Assembly (NCBI RefSeq): GCF_001294205.1
Contig: NZ_LAQT01000003.1
Span: 186,001-250,000 of the forward strand
DNA: 64,000 nt
Source of the DNA: Amantichitinum ursilacus
GTDB taxonomy: Bacteria > Pseudomonadota > Gammaproteobacteria > Burkholderiales > Chitinibacteraceae
Direction: 5' to 3'
Shown here: positions 33,796-43,249 of the stretch, piece after piece
Layout of the letters: each line of letters begins with the position of its first letter
Numbering within the stretch: position 1 is the first letter of the stretch
Translations under genes and position numbers: made by a program
Notes under the pieces: model-generated
Seen by the model: only the letters and a program-made list of their open reading frames with translations
Database searches by the model: none
What the model was told of the DNA's origin: nothing

Positions 33796-36700
33796 ATGCT
33801 TTCGAAACTCAACTTTATCTACCTGGGCATCCTACTGCTGTTGGCCGTTGTGGTCGGGCTGATCTTCGCGCTTGGCGCGCAGCTGGGGCTGGAGACATTG
33901 GAACAACGATGGGCTGCCGCCGCCGTCCTGATCGCCGTGGTGGCCGTGGCAACGATGTGCTGGCAGGGCTGGCGTTTTTATCAGCGTCGCCACAAAGCCG
34001 TCACCGCCACAGGCAGCGCCCGGGTGGCCAAACCCGATGGGCCTGCGCCCAAGGCCGAAGATTCGTTGCTGCCACTGCGCGCCCACCTGGCCAATCGCTA
34101 CAGCTGGCTGCAACGCCGCCTAAAGCCTTGGTTGCTGGTGACCGGCACACCGGAACTGGTGAAGGCCCACTTTCCGTGTCTAGTTGAGCAGCAGTGGCTG
34201 GATACCAGGCAGGCTGTGCTGGTCTGGGCAGGGGATAAGTCGCTTGCTGCTGGCAAAGACTGGCGCCATTTGCGCGGCAGACTGCGCAAACCGGCTGACG
34301 GCATTGTGCTGGTCAGTGACGGCGCGATGCCGCACGGCAACCTGCTGGCCGCGCTGGCCCATGCCTGCGGTTATGCGCTGCCGGTGCAACTGCTGCTGTC
34401 GCCCGCCGTAGCGGGTGAGCGCGCTGAGGATGCGGCGCCCGTGTTGGTGCAAATAAACGGCAAGGCGGCAGGCAAGCCGGATCAGATCAGCGCGGCGCTG
34501 CGGCAACTGGTTGCGCCGCTGACGCAAAACGCGTGGCCAGCTTTGTTAAAGCGTCGGGTCGCGTATTTCGATGCCGGGCTATCGCTGTGGCTCGAACAAC
34601 AGCATCAGGCGCTGGCCACCTGGGTCAGTCAGTTAACCCGCAACCTGCAGCGCCGCCAGACCCTGGCGGGCATCTGGTTTGCCCCGGCCCCGGCAGTGCC
34701 AGACGATGTGCAAGGCATGGCCGCAGCCGATGAGGCCACGCGGATGGCGCTGGCTGTGGCATCGGGCGACCACATCGTCTTGCCCGGCCTGTGGCTGCAG
34801 AATTTCCGTCGCCAGCGCAAAGCCAAACTGCGGTTCAGCGGATTTGACTGGTGCTGGAGCATCCTGGCGCTCTGCATCGGCCTGTGGGGTGCGGGCATGG
34901 TCAACGCGTACGTGCAGAATCGTAATCTGGGCGACCAGGCGCGCGAAGATCTGGCCACCTTGCAAGCGGCGCCCGATCTGAAGCAAGCCTTCCCGGCCTT
35001 GCTGGCCGTGCAGAACGATATGGCCTTGCTCGAAACGCGTGTAAAGGACGGCGCGCCCTGGTTTACCCGCTTCGGGCTTAACCATAACAAGGCGTTGCTG
35101 GCCGCGACCTGGCAACCCTATGGCAAAGCGGCTAATCATTGGCTGGTGCAACCGGTGCAGGCGCAACTGGCCGCACAGCTTAAGGTGCTCAATGCCGTGC
35201 CCATGGACGGCGCGGATTCGGCCACCCCGGCCGATGGCGCCAAAACGAACGCCCAAGCCGGTACCGCCCCGCAGGACAGTATCGGCCAGACTGGTTATGA
35301 CACCCTTAAAACCTGGCTGATGCTGTCGCAACCCAAACACGCCGATGCCGCCTTCCTGGCGCCGCGCCTGGCCAAAACCGGCATGGTGGTCTGGCCCGCG
35401 TTGAGCGCGGACGGCGTTGACCAGGTCGCGAAGTTCTACGCCGCGCATCTGGCGGCGCATCCGCAATGGCAACTGGCCGGAAACGACGACGTGCTATTCA
35501 GCGCCCGCCAGACCCTGTCGGGCCTGATTGACCTCAAGCAAGCCGACGACACGCTGTATCACCAGTTGCTCGCCAACACCAAAGCCCGCTATCCCGATCC
35601 CACCATGGGCACCTTGTTGGGGGGCCGGGATTCGCGCGGCTTGTGGTCGGTGCAGGGGCGCTTGCCCGGCGCCTTTACCCGCCAGGCGTATGACGGTTAC
35701 GTGCGCGACAGCATCGTGCAGATGTCCAAGCAGGCGGTGACCAGTGGCGACTGGGTACTCGGGCAACAAGCGACCCAGAATGCGGTCAAGCCCGAAGACC
35801 TGCAGGCCAGCCTGACGCAACGCTACTTCACCGATTTCGGCTATGCCTGGCAAAACTTCCTTAATCGACTGATCTGGGTGCCGGAAGCCAATCTATCCGG
35901 CACCTCCGAGCAATTGCGGGTTTATGCCGACGTCCAGCAATCCCCGCTGGCGGCGCTGCTCAAGACCATTGCCTGGCAAGCGCAGGCCGGTGCGCAACAG
36001 CACAGCCTGGCTGACTCGCTGGTGGCCAAAGCCCGCGGCGTCTTCACGCGCAAAGACACCGATCCAGGTGCAGATGCGGCCCAAGCCGCCGCCAACGCCG
36101 TGCAGGCCAACCCGCTGGCAGCCACCTTTGGCCCGCTGCTACGCCTGGGCGTGGTGGCAGAGGGCAATGCCAGTCCCAGCGCACCGGCCCCCGCGAGCGC
36201 GGACAGTACGCTTAGCCTGCAACGTTATCTGGATCGCGTCAGCGCCACCCGGCTGGCGCTGGATCAGGTCAAGTCTGCCACCGATCCGGACGCCTTCGCC
36301 CGGCAACTGGCGCAGAACCTGTTTCAGGGCAAAGCCAGCGAGTTGATCGATGCCCGCAATTACGCCGGTCTGGTCGCGGCCAGCCTGGGCAGCAACTACG
36401 CCAGCATGGGCGAAAACCTGTTCCTGCGCCCGCTGGATCAGTCCTGGCGCACCTTGATGCGGCCCGCTTCGGCCAGCCTCAACAGCCTGTGGTATGACAG
36501 CGTCTGGGCTCCCTTCAACGGCGCCACGGGCGGGCGCTTTCCGTTTAATGACACCGACAACGAAGTGGGCATGGGTGAACTCTCGCGCTTTCTGGCCCCG
36601 CAGGGCAGCATCGCGCAATTCGCCAAAACCCAGCTGGGTGGCATCCTGGAACTGCAGGGCGATCAGTGGGTACCCAACCCGCTCTACGCACAATCGCTGC

Positions 36701-37248
36701 GTTTTGATCCGGATTTTTTAAACGCGCTCAACAAACTGTCGCGACTGTCCAGCCGCATGTACAGCGAAGGCGATGCCCGCTACCGCTTTGATTTGATGGC
36801 GTTGGGCCACCCCAAACTGACCGACAGCAAACTGACCATCGACGGCCAGACGCTGGATTACTTTAACCAGAAGCAGCAATGGCAGCACTTCGCCTGGCCT
36901 GGCGTCCCCGAAAAAGCCGGCGCCAGCCTGACCTGGACTGCTTTGCAGACTGGCCTGCAGCAAAAAGAGGATTTCAGCAGTGGCTGGGGTTTTGTGCGCT
37001 TGCTGGCCAAAGCGAAGGTGGAGCAGGTCGACCGCGCCAGTTGGCGCATCGACTGGCTGCTGGATGACGGCATCCACCTGCGCTATGCGCTGCGCACTCA
37101 AGCTGGCGAAGGCCCGCTGGAGCTGCTGCAGCTAAAAGGCTTCAGGTTGCCGCAACGGGTGTTCATCACCGGTCGCGAGCCCGCAGCGGGGGCGGTGACG
37201 GCGTCAGCCGTAAAACCGGCAAAGCCCATCAATACTGCGGGCAGGTGA
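33796..37248 (+). CDS. TssM/IcmF-like protein lacking a P-loop
   Basis: 1150 residues. It resembles the type VI inner-membrane protein TssM (IcmF): two N-terminal membrane helices (about 6-30 and 40-62), a cytosolic domain, a third helix (about 350-372) and a large periplasmic part (to 1150) with IcmF-type features such as FNRLIWVPEANLSG, WYDSVWAPFNGATGGRFPFN and EVGMGELSRFLAPQGSIAQF. Where TssM has its nucleotide-binding loop, this protein reads PWLLVTGTPELVKAHFP (about residue 110), with no GxxxxGK[ST]. It is also not beside other core genes. It may be a specialised paralogue tied to this VgrG cluster rather than the core TssM. Confidence 0.72.
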   Translation: MLSKLNFIYLGILLLLAVVVGLIFALGAQLGLETLEQRWAAAAVLIAVVAVATMCWQGWRFYQRRHKAVTATGSARVAKPDGPAPKAEDSLLPLRAHLANRYSWLQRRLKPWLLVTGTPELVKAHFPCLVEQQWLDTRQAVLVWAGDKSLAAGKDWRHLRGRLRKPADGIVLVSDGAMPHGNLLAALAHACGYALPVQLLLSPAVAGERAEDAAPVLVQINGKAAGKPDQISAALRQLVAPLTQNAWPALLKRRVAYFDAGLSLWLEQQHQALATWVSQLTRNLQRRQTLAGIWFAPAPAVPDDVQGMAAADEATRMALAVASGDHIVLPGLWLQNFRRQRKAKLRFSGFDWCWSILALCIGLWGAGMVNAYVQNRNLGDQAREDLATLQAAPDLKQAFPALLAVQNDMALLETRVKDGAPWFTRFGLNHNKALLAATWQPYGKAANHWLVQPVQAQLAAQLKVLNAVPMDGADSATPADGAKTNAQAGTAPQDSIGQTGYDTLKTWLMLSQPKHADAAFLAPRLAKTGMVVWPALSADGVDQVAKFYAAHLAAHPQWQLAGNDDVLFSARQTLSGLIDLKQADDTLYHQLLANTKARYPDPTMGTLLGGRDSRGLWSVQGRLPGAFTRQAYDGYVRDSIVQMSKQAVTSGDWVLGQQATQNAVKPEDLQASLTQRYFTDFGYAWQNFLNRLIWVPEANLSGTSEQLRVYADVQQSPLAALLKTIAWQAQAGAQQHSLADSLVAKARGVFTRKDTDPGADAAQAAANAVQANPLAATFGPLLRLGVVAEGNASPSAPAPASADSTLSLQRYLDRVSATRLALDQVKSATDPDAFARQLAQNLFQGKASELIDARNYAGLVAASLGSNYASMGENLFLRPLDQSWRTLMRPASASLNSLWYDSVWAPFNGATGGRFPFNDTDNEVGMGELSRFLAPQGSIAQFAKTQLGGILELQGDQWVPNPLYAQSLRFDPDFLNALNKLSRLSSRMYSEGDARYRFDLMALGHPKLTDSKLTIDGQTLDYFNQKQQWQHFAWPGVPEKAGASLTWTALQTGLQQKEDFSSGWGFVRLLAKAKVEQVDRASWRIDWLLDDGIHLRYALRTQAGEGPLELLQLKGFRLPQRVFITGREPAAGAVTASAVKPAKPINTAGR

Positions 37249-37538
37249 TCGCGGGCGGGCCGATCCGGACGCGGGCGCGCCCTGTTGAGTATGGCTTGAT
37301 GAAAGGCCGGTTTCAGCCGCTGGATGCTCAGGCGTCTGGAGCCGGATTGCCGCAAGCCCGTGTGATAATCATCGCCATTCGCCGCGCGACGGATTGTTGG
37401 GTATAAGCGGATCGCCCTGTTCCACTTATATCCCGATTTATTGGGGCGGATGCTGCCTTTATCGCGCCGAAGTATTTCCTGATTAATAAAATCCTTTTTT
37501 TTTATCAGGATCATTTAGCCCCGCATTCCGGATATCGA

Positions 37539-37955
37539 ATGGAAAATACCCATAAATTAACAATCGCATTGCTGATGCTGCTGAGCGCCATTTCCGGCTG
37601 CACCACAATGGCCAATGCAGTCCCCACCATTCCCGACCTGATCAATAGCAACAAGTTTGAAGGCGGTGATATGAAAGCGGTCTATGCCAAATTTGGTAAA
37701 CCGCAACAAGTGGATAAAACCGCGGATGGCCAGTTTGTAGCCACCTGGTTTTATCGCAGCCAATACACCTTGACCGATACCGCCAATGTAGTGGGCGCGG
37801 GGCCTGGCGGCGGGGTGACCATAACGCCCACATCCAATACGCGTTATTACGACAAACAATGTACGGTGCTGGTGACGTATAACAGCCAGAATATTGTGAC
37901 CCATTACAAAACCGTAAAGAACTCGCCGGGTAGCTGCAATAAATTCGGTGTTTGA
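37539..37955 (+). CDS. Small lipoprotein, BamE/SmpA-like
   Basis: 138 residues. The lipobox is SAISGC with lipidated Cys21, so it is probably an outer- or inner-membrane lipoprotein. The sequence MKAVYAKFGKPQQVDKTADG followed by VATWFYRS recalls the short alpha-beta fold of BamE/SmpA-type proteins, but the match is only in pattern. Two further Cys (residues near 107 and 133) could form a disulfide. It stands alone, in an A/T-richer stretch, just past the type VI island. Function unknown. Confidence 0.65.
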   Translation: MENTHKLTIALLMLLSAISGCTTMANAVPTIPDLINSNKFEGGDMKAVYAKFGKPQQVDKTADGQFVATWFYRSQYTLTDTANVVGAGPGGGVTITPTSNTRYYDKQCTVLVTYNSQNIVTHYKTVKNSPGSCNKFGV

Positions 37956-37969
37956 TTCTTTAAATTAAA

Positions 37970-38371
37970 TTAAGCCGACTCAATTCCGGTTGCGTAAAAA
38001 GCGCTCCGCCGAGCCCTTCGGTGGGAGAGAAAAGGCGCGATCTGGTCGTCTTCGCCGTGCATCACCCGCACAGCAATATCAATCAGCGGCAGGTCATCAA
38101 AAAACCCGGTTTCCGAAAACACTTTGATGCAGTCGTAATGCGCTTGGGCTGCGCCCATCATGCCTTGCCGCCACCAGTTATCGCGTATGCCTTTTACTGC
38201 GGCCACGCCGGGCCGGTTGTCGCCGTCGGCGGTTTCCGCCGCATGTTCCGCAAGGTGATGGGGCTGACGCGGTCCGATTGCCGTCGCCGCTTTTGCCACA
38301 CCAGGCAACCAAATGCACCGGTCCTGGCCAGCGGCGCGGCGGGCCAATAGCGGGCGGGCCTTCCCGTCCAC
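37970..38371 (-). pseudogene. Remnant of a non-heme haloperoxidase-type alpha/beta hydrolase
   Basis: A frame of 133 residues contains a ~70-residue block very like the C-terminal half of these hydrolases: NRPG, then RDNWWRQGMMGAAQAHYDCI, then VFSETGFFDDL and VMHGEDDQIAPF. The nucleophile half is missing, the upstream residues do not fit the family, and the sequence turns unrelated just after DDQIAPF, before the expected catalytic His. This is a decayed gene fragment rather than a working enzyme. Confidence 0.7.
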
Positions 38372-38476
38372 GCAGATCGCCCCCTCGCTGCGATCTGATT
38401 GTTAGGCTGCGGCCACAACGCGCTAAGCTATATGCAATTAGCCCGCTTTATCCGCAGCATTTCATCGGAGGCCCAG

Positions 38477-39268
38477 ATGGCCCAACACTACTCGGGCGGC
38501 ATGCTCGCGATCTATCCCGACGGCCCCGCATGTGCCGGATGCAAGAGCGCGCAGCCGCTGGATTTTGAATTCAGCTATGCCTATCAGCCCATCGTTGATG
38601 TGCACCGTTGCAGCATTTATGCGCACGAAGCGTTGGTGCGCGGTGTGGCGGGCGAACCCGCGCCAACCGTGCTGTCGCGCATCACCGAAGCCAATCGCTA
38701 TCAGTTTGATCAGGCCTGCCGCGTTAAAGCCATCCATATGGCCACGCAGCTGGCGCTCGACACCATGCTGTCGATCAACTTCATGCCCAATGCCATTTAC
38801 CGGCCCGAAGTGTGTATTCAGAGCACGCTGGCCGCCGCCAAGGAATGCGGTTTTCCCATCGATCGCATCATCTTTGAAACCACCGAAGGCGAGCGCGTTA
38901 ACGACGGCAAATGGCTGTGCGAAATCCTGCGCGAATACAAAAAGATTGGCTTTTTAACCGCCATCGATGATTTTGGCGCAGGCTTTGCCGGGCTTAATTT
39001 ATTGGCGGATTTCCATCCCGATATTCTCAAGCTGGATATGGATCTGATCCGCAACGTTAATCAAAGCAAAGCGCGCCAGGCCATCGTGCGCGGTATCACG
39101 CGCATCTGCGAAGAACTGGATATCCGCATTATTGCCGAGGGCGTCGAAACCGTGGAAGAGGCCGCCTTTCTGGCCGACACCGGCATTGCGCTAATGCAGG
39201 GCTATCTGTTTAGTAAACCGCTGTTTGAAGACAGCGGCAAGTTTGATCCGGCGTTTTGCCTGGCCTGA
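38477..39268 (+). CDS. EAL-domain c-di-GMP phosphodiesterase
   Basis: 263 residues from an ATG with a strong GGAGG site; earlier in-frame starts exist but lack one. A short N-terminal segment with Cys-X2-Cys (CAGCKSAQ) is followed by a complete EAL domain. Seen: YAYQPIVD, HEALVRG (the EAL signature), SINF, FETTEGERV, IDDFGAG, LKLDMD, AEGVE and MQGYLFSKPL, covering the metal ligands and catalytic residues, so it should hydrolyse c-di-GMP to pGpG. No sensor domain or membrane helix is attached. The Cys pair might bind a metal or sense redox state (inference). Converges with the AraC gene. Confidence 0.9.
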   Translation: MAQHYSGGMLAIYPDGPACAGCKSAQPLDFEFSYAYQPIVDVHRCSIYAHEALVRGVAGEPAPTVLSRITEANRYQFDQACRVKAIHMATQLALDTMLSINFMPNAIYRPEVCIQSTLAAAKECGFPIDRIIFETTEGERVNDGKWLCEILREYKKIGFLTAIDDFGAGFAGLNLLADFHPDILKLDMDLIRNVNQSKARQAIVRGITRICEELDIRIIAEGVETVEEAAFLADTGIALMQGYLFSKPLFEDSGKFDPAFCLA

Positions 39269-39288
39269 TGCCGCGGCCCGGGGTGCTG

Positions 39289-40167
39289 CTACCGTAACGG
39301 CAAAAACACCTCCGCCACCGTCTCATGTTCCGGCACTTCCGGGAAAAATTTAATGCGTTGGCAGTACACCGGAAAATCGCGCGTGGTTTCGCCGCTGGCG
39401 GGCAGCCAATCGCGATACAGAAACAGGGCTGCGGGTTCCAGGTTGTCGGTGTGTCCGGTTACGCGCAGTACTGCGCAGCGGCCGCCGGGGATTTCGCCGG
39501 CGACCACTTCGGCGCCATGGGCTTCAATGGGGCCGCGCGTGCCGGCGCACAGATCGACGTGATAATCATCGGGCGAAGCCGGTTGGCGTTCGGAATACCA
39601 GACGTTAAACGTGGGGCTGTTCTTGGGATGCAAGCCGGCGGCTTGGCGCCACGCAATAAAGCGCTGCACGGTGGCGCCCAGCAGGGCCGGGTCTCCGCGG
39701 TGCGACATGATGCCCACAGGCGTGGCGGGCACGGTGCGGATGGTTACATCGTTGGCGTTATAAACGGGGTGCATCAGCGTACTCCTGGCGTGGTTTAGCG
39801 GCTCAAGGGCCGCGAGCCACGGCTGCCAATGGGGCGTTAGACGAAACGATGAGGGCGATTGGCCAAAGCGTTGCCGAAACGCGCGGGCAAATGCGTCGGG
39901 TGCAGCGTAACCGGCGTCCAGCGCGACCCCCGTTACGCTGTGCGCCGCGCGGTACGCCAGCTGATACGACGCGCGCTTCATGCGCGCCAGCTGGATATAC
40001 CGCTGCACCGAGAGCCCGAACGTAGCGGAGAACTGCCGATGAAAATGAAATTTCGAGCACGCGGCCACCCGGCTTAATTCATCCAGATTGAGCGGCTGGT
40101 GCAAATGGTGCTCGATATGTTCCAGCACGCGTCGCATACGGGCTTGGTGGTGTAGGGCAGGCTTCAT
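39289..40167 (-). CDS. AraC-family regulator with GyrI-like ligand domain
   Basis: 292 residues; ATG with AAGGA site. The N-terminal AraC-type double helix-turn-helix (about 1-105; LNLDELSRVAACSKFHFHRQF, VTGVALDAGYAAPDAFARAFR) is followed by a GyrI-like effector-binding domain (about 125-292; IRTVPATPVGIMSHRG, CQRIKFFP). Such proteins (SbmC/Rob-type) bind small cationic or aromatic compounds and control stress or efflux genes. It stands alone; its targets are not evident, though the SGNH and monooxygenase genes lie upstream on the same strand. Confidence 0.88.
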   Translation of the reverse strand: MKPALHHQARMRRVLEHIEHHLHQPLNLDELSRVAACSKFHFHRQFSATFGLSVQRYIQLARMKRASYQLAYRAAHSVTGVALDAGYAAPDAFARAFRQRFGQSPSSFRLTPHWQPWLAALEPLNHARSTLMHPVYNANDVTIRTVPATPVGIMSHRGDPALLGATVQRFIAWRQAAGLHPKNSPTFNVWYSERQPASPDDYHVDLCAGTRGPIEAHGAEVVAGEIPGGRCAVLRVTGHTDNLEPAALFLYRDWLPASGETTRDFPVYCQRIKFFPEVPEHETVAEVFLPLR

Positions 40168-40313
40168 CGTCGGGTCCTTATGGCAGGGCCAGTGTGGCGC
40201 AACCGCAGGCACCGCGCTCGACCGATCTTGCTGTTCTGGGCGCGGAGGCCTGTGTCGGCCGCGCGCGCCCCGCGCAACCGGCACGCCGCCCCTTGGCGCA
40301 TGCGCTGACGCCC

Positions 40314-41243
40314 TCAGCCGCCCGCCGCCAGCGTCTCCGCCGCAATGCGCTGCAGCGCGCTGGCTTGTTCCGGCGAAATCCCCAGTTCCGCCGCGCAGCC
40401 CTCGGCCGGGCCCAGGGTGCGCGGATCGTGCCCGGTAATCTGGCCGAACAGCACCAGCGCCGCCAGGTAATAGCCATAGCTGCTGCCGTGGTAGTTGTCC
40501 CAACCCCACAGGCTGATCTGGTTGGCGCTGATGCCGTCGTACGGGTTGCTGTCGGCCAGTGTGGCAAAGGCGCGGTTCCACGCCTGGCCCACCGGGATAA
40601 CTGCGGCGATGGCGGGATTGGCCGCTTTGGCCTGGTCATAACCTGCGCGCAAATCCAGCGCCATCTGCGTAATCGGCTGGCCGTACCAATGGCCGCTGGG
40701 CTGGTACGCCTGGTCGGCGCGGGACCATGTGGATTCCAGATAAATCGTCACTTTCGGGTTTTGCGCGGTTAGCGCGCGGGCCAGTTTGCCGCTGTATTTG
40801 ATCAGGCTGGCCGGGTTGGCGGGCCGTTTGGCGTCCAGCAGCGAATGGCTTTGCAGCACCACAATGTCCCACGGCCGGGTGATCAGATCGCGCTTGTGGT
40901 GGAAGTGATAATCCAGCCCTTCGCCCGCCGCGGTTTCCAGACTGACGCTGTAGTTGAGGCCGGCTTCTTCGGTGAAATGCTTGAAGATGCCCGGCACGCC
41001 GCCGTTTCCGGCGTGGTTAAGGTCAGTCACGCTGCTGGCGCGATAGTGATAGGTGGACGATTTGTCGCCAAAGGTAAAACTGTTGCCGACAAACAGGATG
41101 GATTGCGCGTTGGGGCTGCTGGCGTTGGCGTAAACCGGCGCGGCTTGCAGCAGCAAGGCGGCGCTGGCGAGCGGCACAACAATACGGGCCAGCGCGGCCC
41201 GCATCAGCGTGGGTTTAGTGTGCGGGTAAGGCGGGTTGGGCAT
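40314..41243 (-). CDS. Exported SGNH-type hydrolase-like protein
   Basis: 309 residues with a signal peptide (VVPLASAALLLQAAPVYANA). The first block ILFVGNSFTFGD places a Ser in the Gly-Asn-Ser context of SGNH hydrolases, and WGWDNYHGSSYG provides the Asp-X2-His pair expected near the end. The middle (IVVLQSHSLLDAKRP, IYLESTWSR) also fits. It may be a periplasmic or secreted esterase; the substrate is unknown. A start at 41204 would give a shorter signal peptide; neither start has a strong ribosome site. It ends 39 bases from the monooxygenase gene's stop, same strand. Confidence 0.7.
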   Translation of the reverse strand: MPNPPYPHTKPTLMRAALARIVVPLASAALLLQAAPVYANASSPNAQSILFVGNSFTFGDKSSTYHYRASSVTDLNHAGNGGVPGIFKHFTEEAGLNYSVSLETAAGEGLDYHFHHKRDLITRPWDIVVLQSHSLLDAKRPANPASLIKYSGKLARALTAQNPKVTIYLESTWSRADQAYQPSGHWYGQPITQMALDLRAGYDQAKAANPAIAAVIPVGQAWNRAFATLADSNPYDGISANQISLWGWDNYHGSSYGYYLAALVLFGQITGHDPRTLGPAEGCAAELGISPEQASALQRIAAETLAAGG

Positions 41244-41282
41244 CGTGCGGCTCTGCGAGAGTGATTGGGCGGGTGTAGCGAC

Positions 41283-42806
41283 TTACCCACTGGGATGTCC
41301 GCTGGCGCGCAAGGTTTCCAGATAACGGTTTACATCTTCGAGATGTTCCAGATTGGCGCTGCAAGCCAGATAAGCATCGGGCCGGATGACATACACTCGT
41401 CCATCTTCATAACCCTGCTGCGGCAGTACGGTTGTGCCCAGCGCAATGTCGCTGGCGTCCTCGCTCAGCGTGACTGGCGTGGCGCCGGTAGTGGCGACCA
41501 CAAACCGGCCTTGCGCCAGCAGCGCGTACAGCGTCCGGCTGCCGTCGGCGGCATTCAAACCCGCATTGGGCGCGCGATCGCCCGGCAACATCTGCGTCGA
41601 TGCACCCGGCAGCGCCCGGTTCAGCGGGCTGTCGGGGTAATGCAGATCCAGTTCGGTAAATTGCTGCGCCAGCGTACGCCGCACGCTGTCCAGATGGCCC
41701 AGCGCGCTAACGGTGGCGCTGCGCAGATGTTGCAGCAACGGGTTATGGATCAGCGCCAGCCGCGTCAGATTGCCCGACTTGCGCAATACCTGATCGGCAA
41801 TGGCGCTGCGCTCGCTGGAATAGCTATCCAGCAAAGCCTCACCCACCAGGCCGTGGCTGTGTAGCGCCAGTTTCCACGCCAGATTGATCGCATCCTGCAT
41901 GCCGGTATTCATGCCCTGGCCACCGGCCGGGCTGTGGATATGCGCGGCATCGCCCAGCAAAAACACGCGGCCATAACGGTACTCCCGCACCATGCGTTCG
42001 TTGATCACAAAGTGGCTGATCCACGCCGGGTCTTGCGCCACGGCGGGCGTGTCGCTGCGCGTATCCAGCAAGTGCTGGATATCGGCCAGCGTGGGTTCGG
42101 GCAGGCTGGCGCGGTCCACCTGGCCGATGTCACCCATCACCCGAAAACGCCCGTCGCCAAACGGAATGGCGATCAGCAAACCGTCGTGCGCCAGAAACAT
42201 CGAGACTTCATCGCGCGGCAAATCGCTCGCCAGTTTGACGTCGGCCAGCAGCCAGTGGGTGGGCAGTGTGTCGCCGGCAAATTCGGCGGTATCCAGTTGG
42301 TGGCGCACCGTGCTGTGCGCGCCGTCGCACGCGGCCAGCCATGCGGCCTGGGCGGTCTCGATGCGGCCATCGGCGTGGCGCAAGGTGGCGCTGATGCCAT
42401 CGGGCGTGCTGTGGTGCTGGATCAGTTCCACCTCGCGTTCAACGTGCACGCCCAGCGTGGCCAGATGGTTTTCCAGCAAGCGTTCGGTTTCGCTTTGCGC
42501 CAGCAGAACGCCAGCCGGGTAATCGGTAGCGATGCCCGCCTCAGCAAAGCGCAGTTGCACGCGCTGTTTGCCCTCGGCCCAAACGGCCGCACCCCGCGCC
42601 GGGATGCCGGCTGCGACAAAATCTTGCGCGATGCCTTCAATCTCCAGCATTTCCAGCGTGCGCGACCAGACGATCAGCGCTTTGGAATACGGGCTGCGCA
42701 CGGCGTTTTTTTCGATGATGCGCACCGGCACCGCCTGGCGCGTTAACGCCATCGCCAACGTCAAACCAATCGGGCCCGCGCCGACGATGAGTACCTGTTT
42801 GTCCAT
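41283..42806 (-). CDS. FAD-dependent aromatic-type monooxygenase
   Basis: 507 residues, class A flavin monooxygenase (PheA/TfdB/MhpA-like). Seen: the FAD-binding VLIVGAGPIGLTLAMAL at the N-terminus, CDGAHSTVR (the Asp-Gly motif that contacts FAD and NADPH) and GDAAHIHSPAGGQGMNTGMQ, plus a C-terminal thioredoxin-like region (about 400-500). It would hydroxylate an aromatic compound using NAD(P)H and oxygen; the substrate is unknown and there are no ring-cleavage genes next to it. A CRP-type box lies 170 bases upstream. Confidence 0.9.
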   Translation of the reverse strand: MDKQVLIVGAGPIGLTLAMALTRQAVPVRIIEKNAVRSPYSKALIVWSRTLEMLEIEGIAQDFVAAGIPARGAAVWAEGKQRVQLRFAEAGIATDYPAGVLLAQSETERLLENHLATLGVHVEREVELIQHHSTPDGISATLRHADGRIETAQAAWLAACDGAHSTVRHQLDTAEFAGDTLPTHWLLADVKLASDLPRDEVSMFLAHDGLLIAIPFGDGRFRVMGDIGQVDRASLPEPTLADIQHLLDTRSDTPAVAQDPAWISHFVINERMVREYRYGRVFLLGDAAHIHSPAGGQGMNTGMQDAINLAWKLALHSHGLVGEALLDSYSSERSAIADQVLRKSGNLTRLALIHNPLLQHLRSATVSALGHLDSVRRTLAQQFTELDLHYPDSPLNRALPGASTQMLPGDRAPNAGLNAADGSRTLYALLAQGRFVVATTGATPVTLSEDASDIALGTTVLPQQGYEDGRVYVIRPDAYLACSANLEHLEDVNRYLETLRASGHPSG

Positions 42807-43249
42807 AGATTGACCTTGGCGTGCTGCACAAAAGAACCTTTACCTTAGCAAGTTAAAGCGCGCTGCCTCGCTTCGGGTGAGCCCTGCGGCAGGCGCGGCC
42901 CAGCGTTGTTTGTATCGATTTATTACATGATTCGACAGTTACGGTGCGAATTGATAGTCAAACCTGCTGAGGCGCATGTGATCTTGCTCACATCGGCCAA
43001 ACAGCCACTTTTATCGGAAAACCCGGCTAAACGACTGTTTTATCTAAGTATTTGCTTATATTGGGGCATGCGTCCGCAAAAAACATCACGCGTTCACTTT
43101 TTGCCGCCGCCGATCTTGCTAAAAAGATCGCCCATCCCCTTTGTGCCGTTTTGTAAGTCTGTATCTGATTATTTCAAGATAAATTGCGGGCGAAATTGAA
43201 AGTCTTTCCGGGCTTTTACACCCAGCATTCGACAAAAAAAGATCAGATC
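42807..43249. other. Divergent control region: monooxygenase and autotransporter
   Basis: About 440 bases between divergent genes, with no convincing gene. It holds a perfect CRP-type box (42977-42992) and a 7-bp hairpin CGATCTT...AAGATCG at 43112-43131. The autotransporter ATG at 43250 has only a weak A-rich ribosome site. Confidence 0.5.
42977..42992. promoter_or_regulatory. CRP/Vfr-type cAMP receptor binding box
   Basis: TGTGA-TCTTGC-TCACA is a perfect match to the consensus TGTGA-N6-TCACA. It could act on the autotransporter (ATG 258 bases downstream) or on the monooxygenase (170 bases the other way). Its presence suggests a cAMP-regulated regulon that the cyclase in this window could feed. 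Confidence 0.65.

Noticed and set aside
42906..43199. 97-codon plus-strand frame upstream of the autotransporter
   Set aside because: No ribosome site or family likeness, and it contains the CRP-type box and hairpin expected of a control region.
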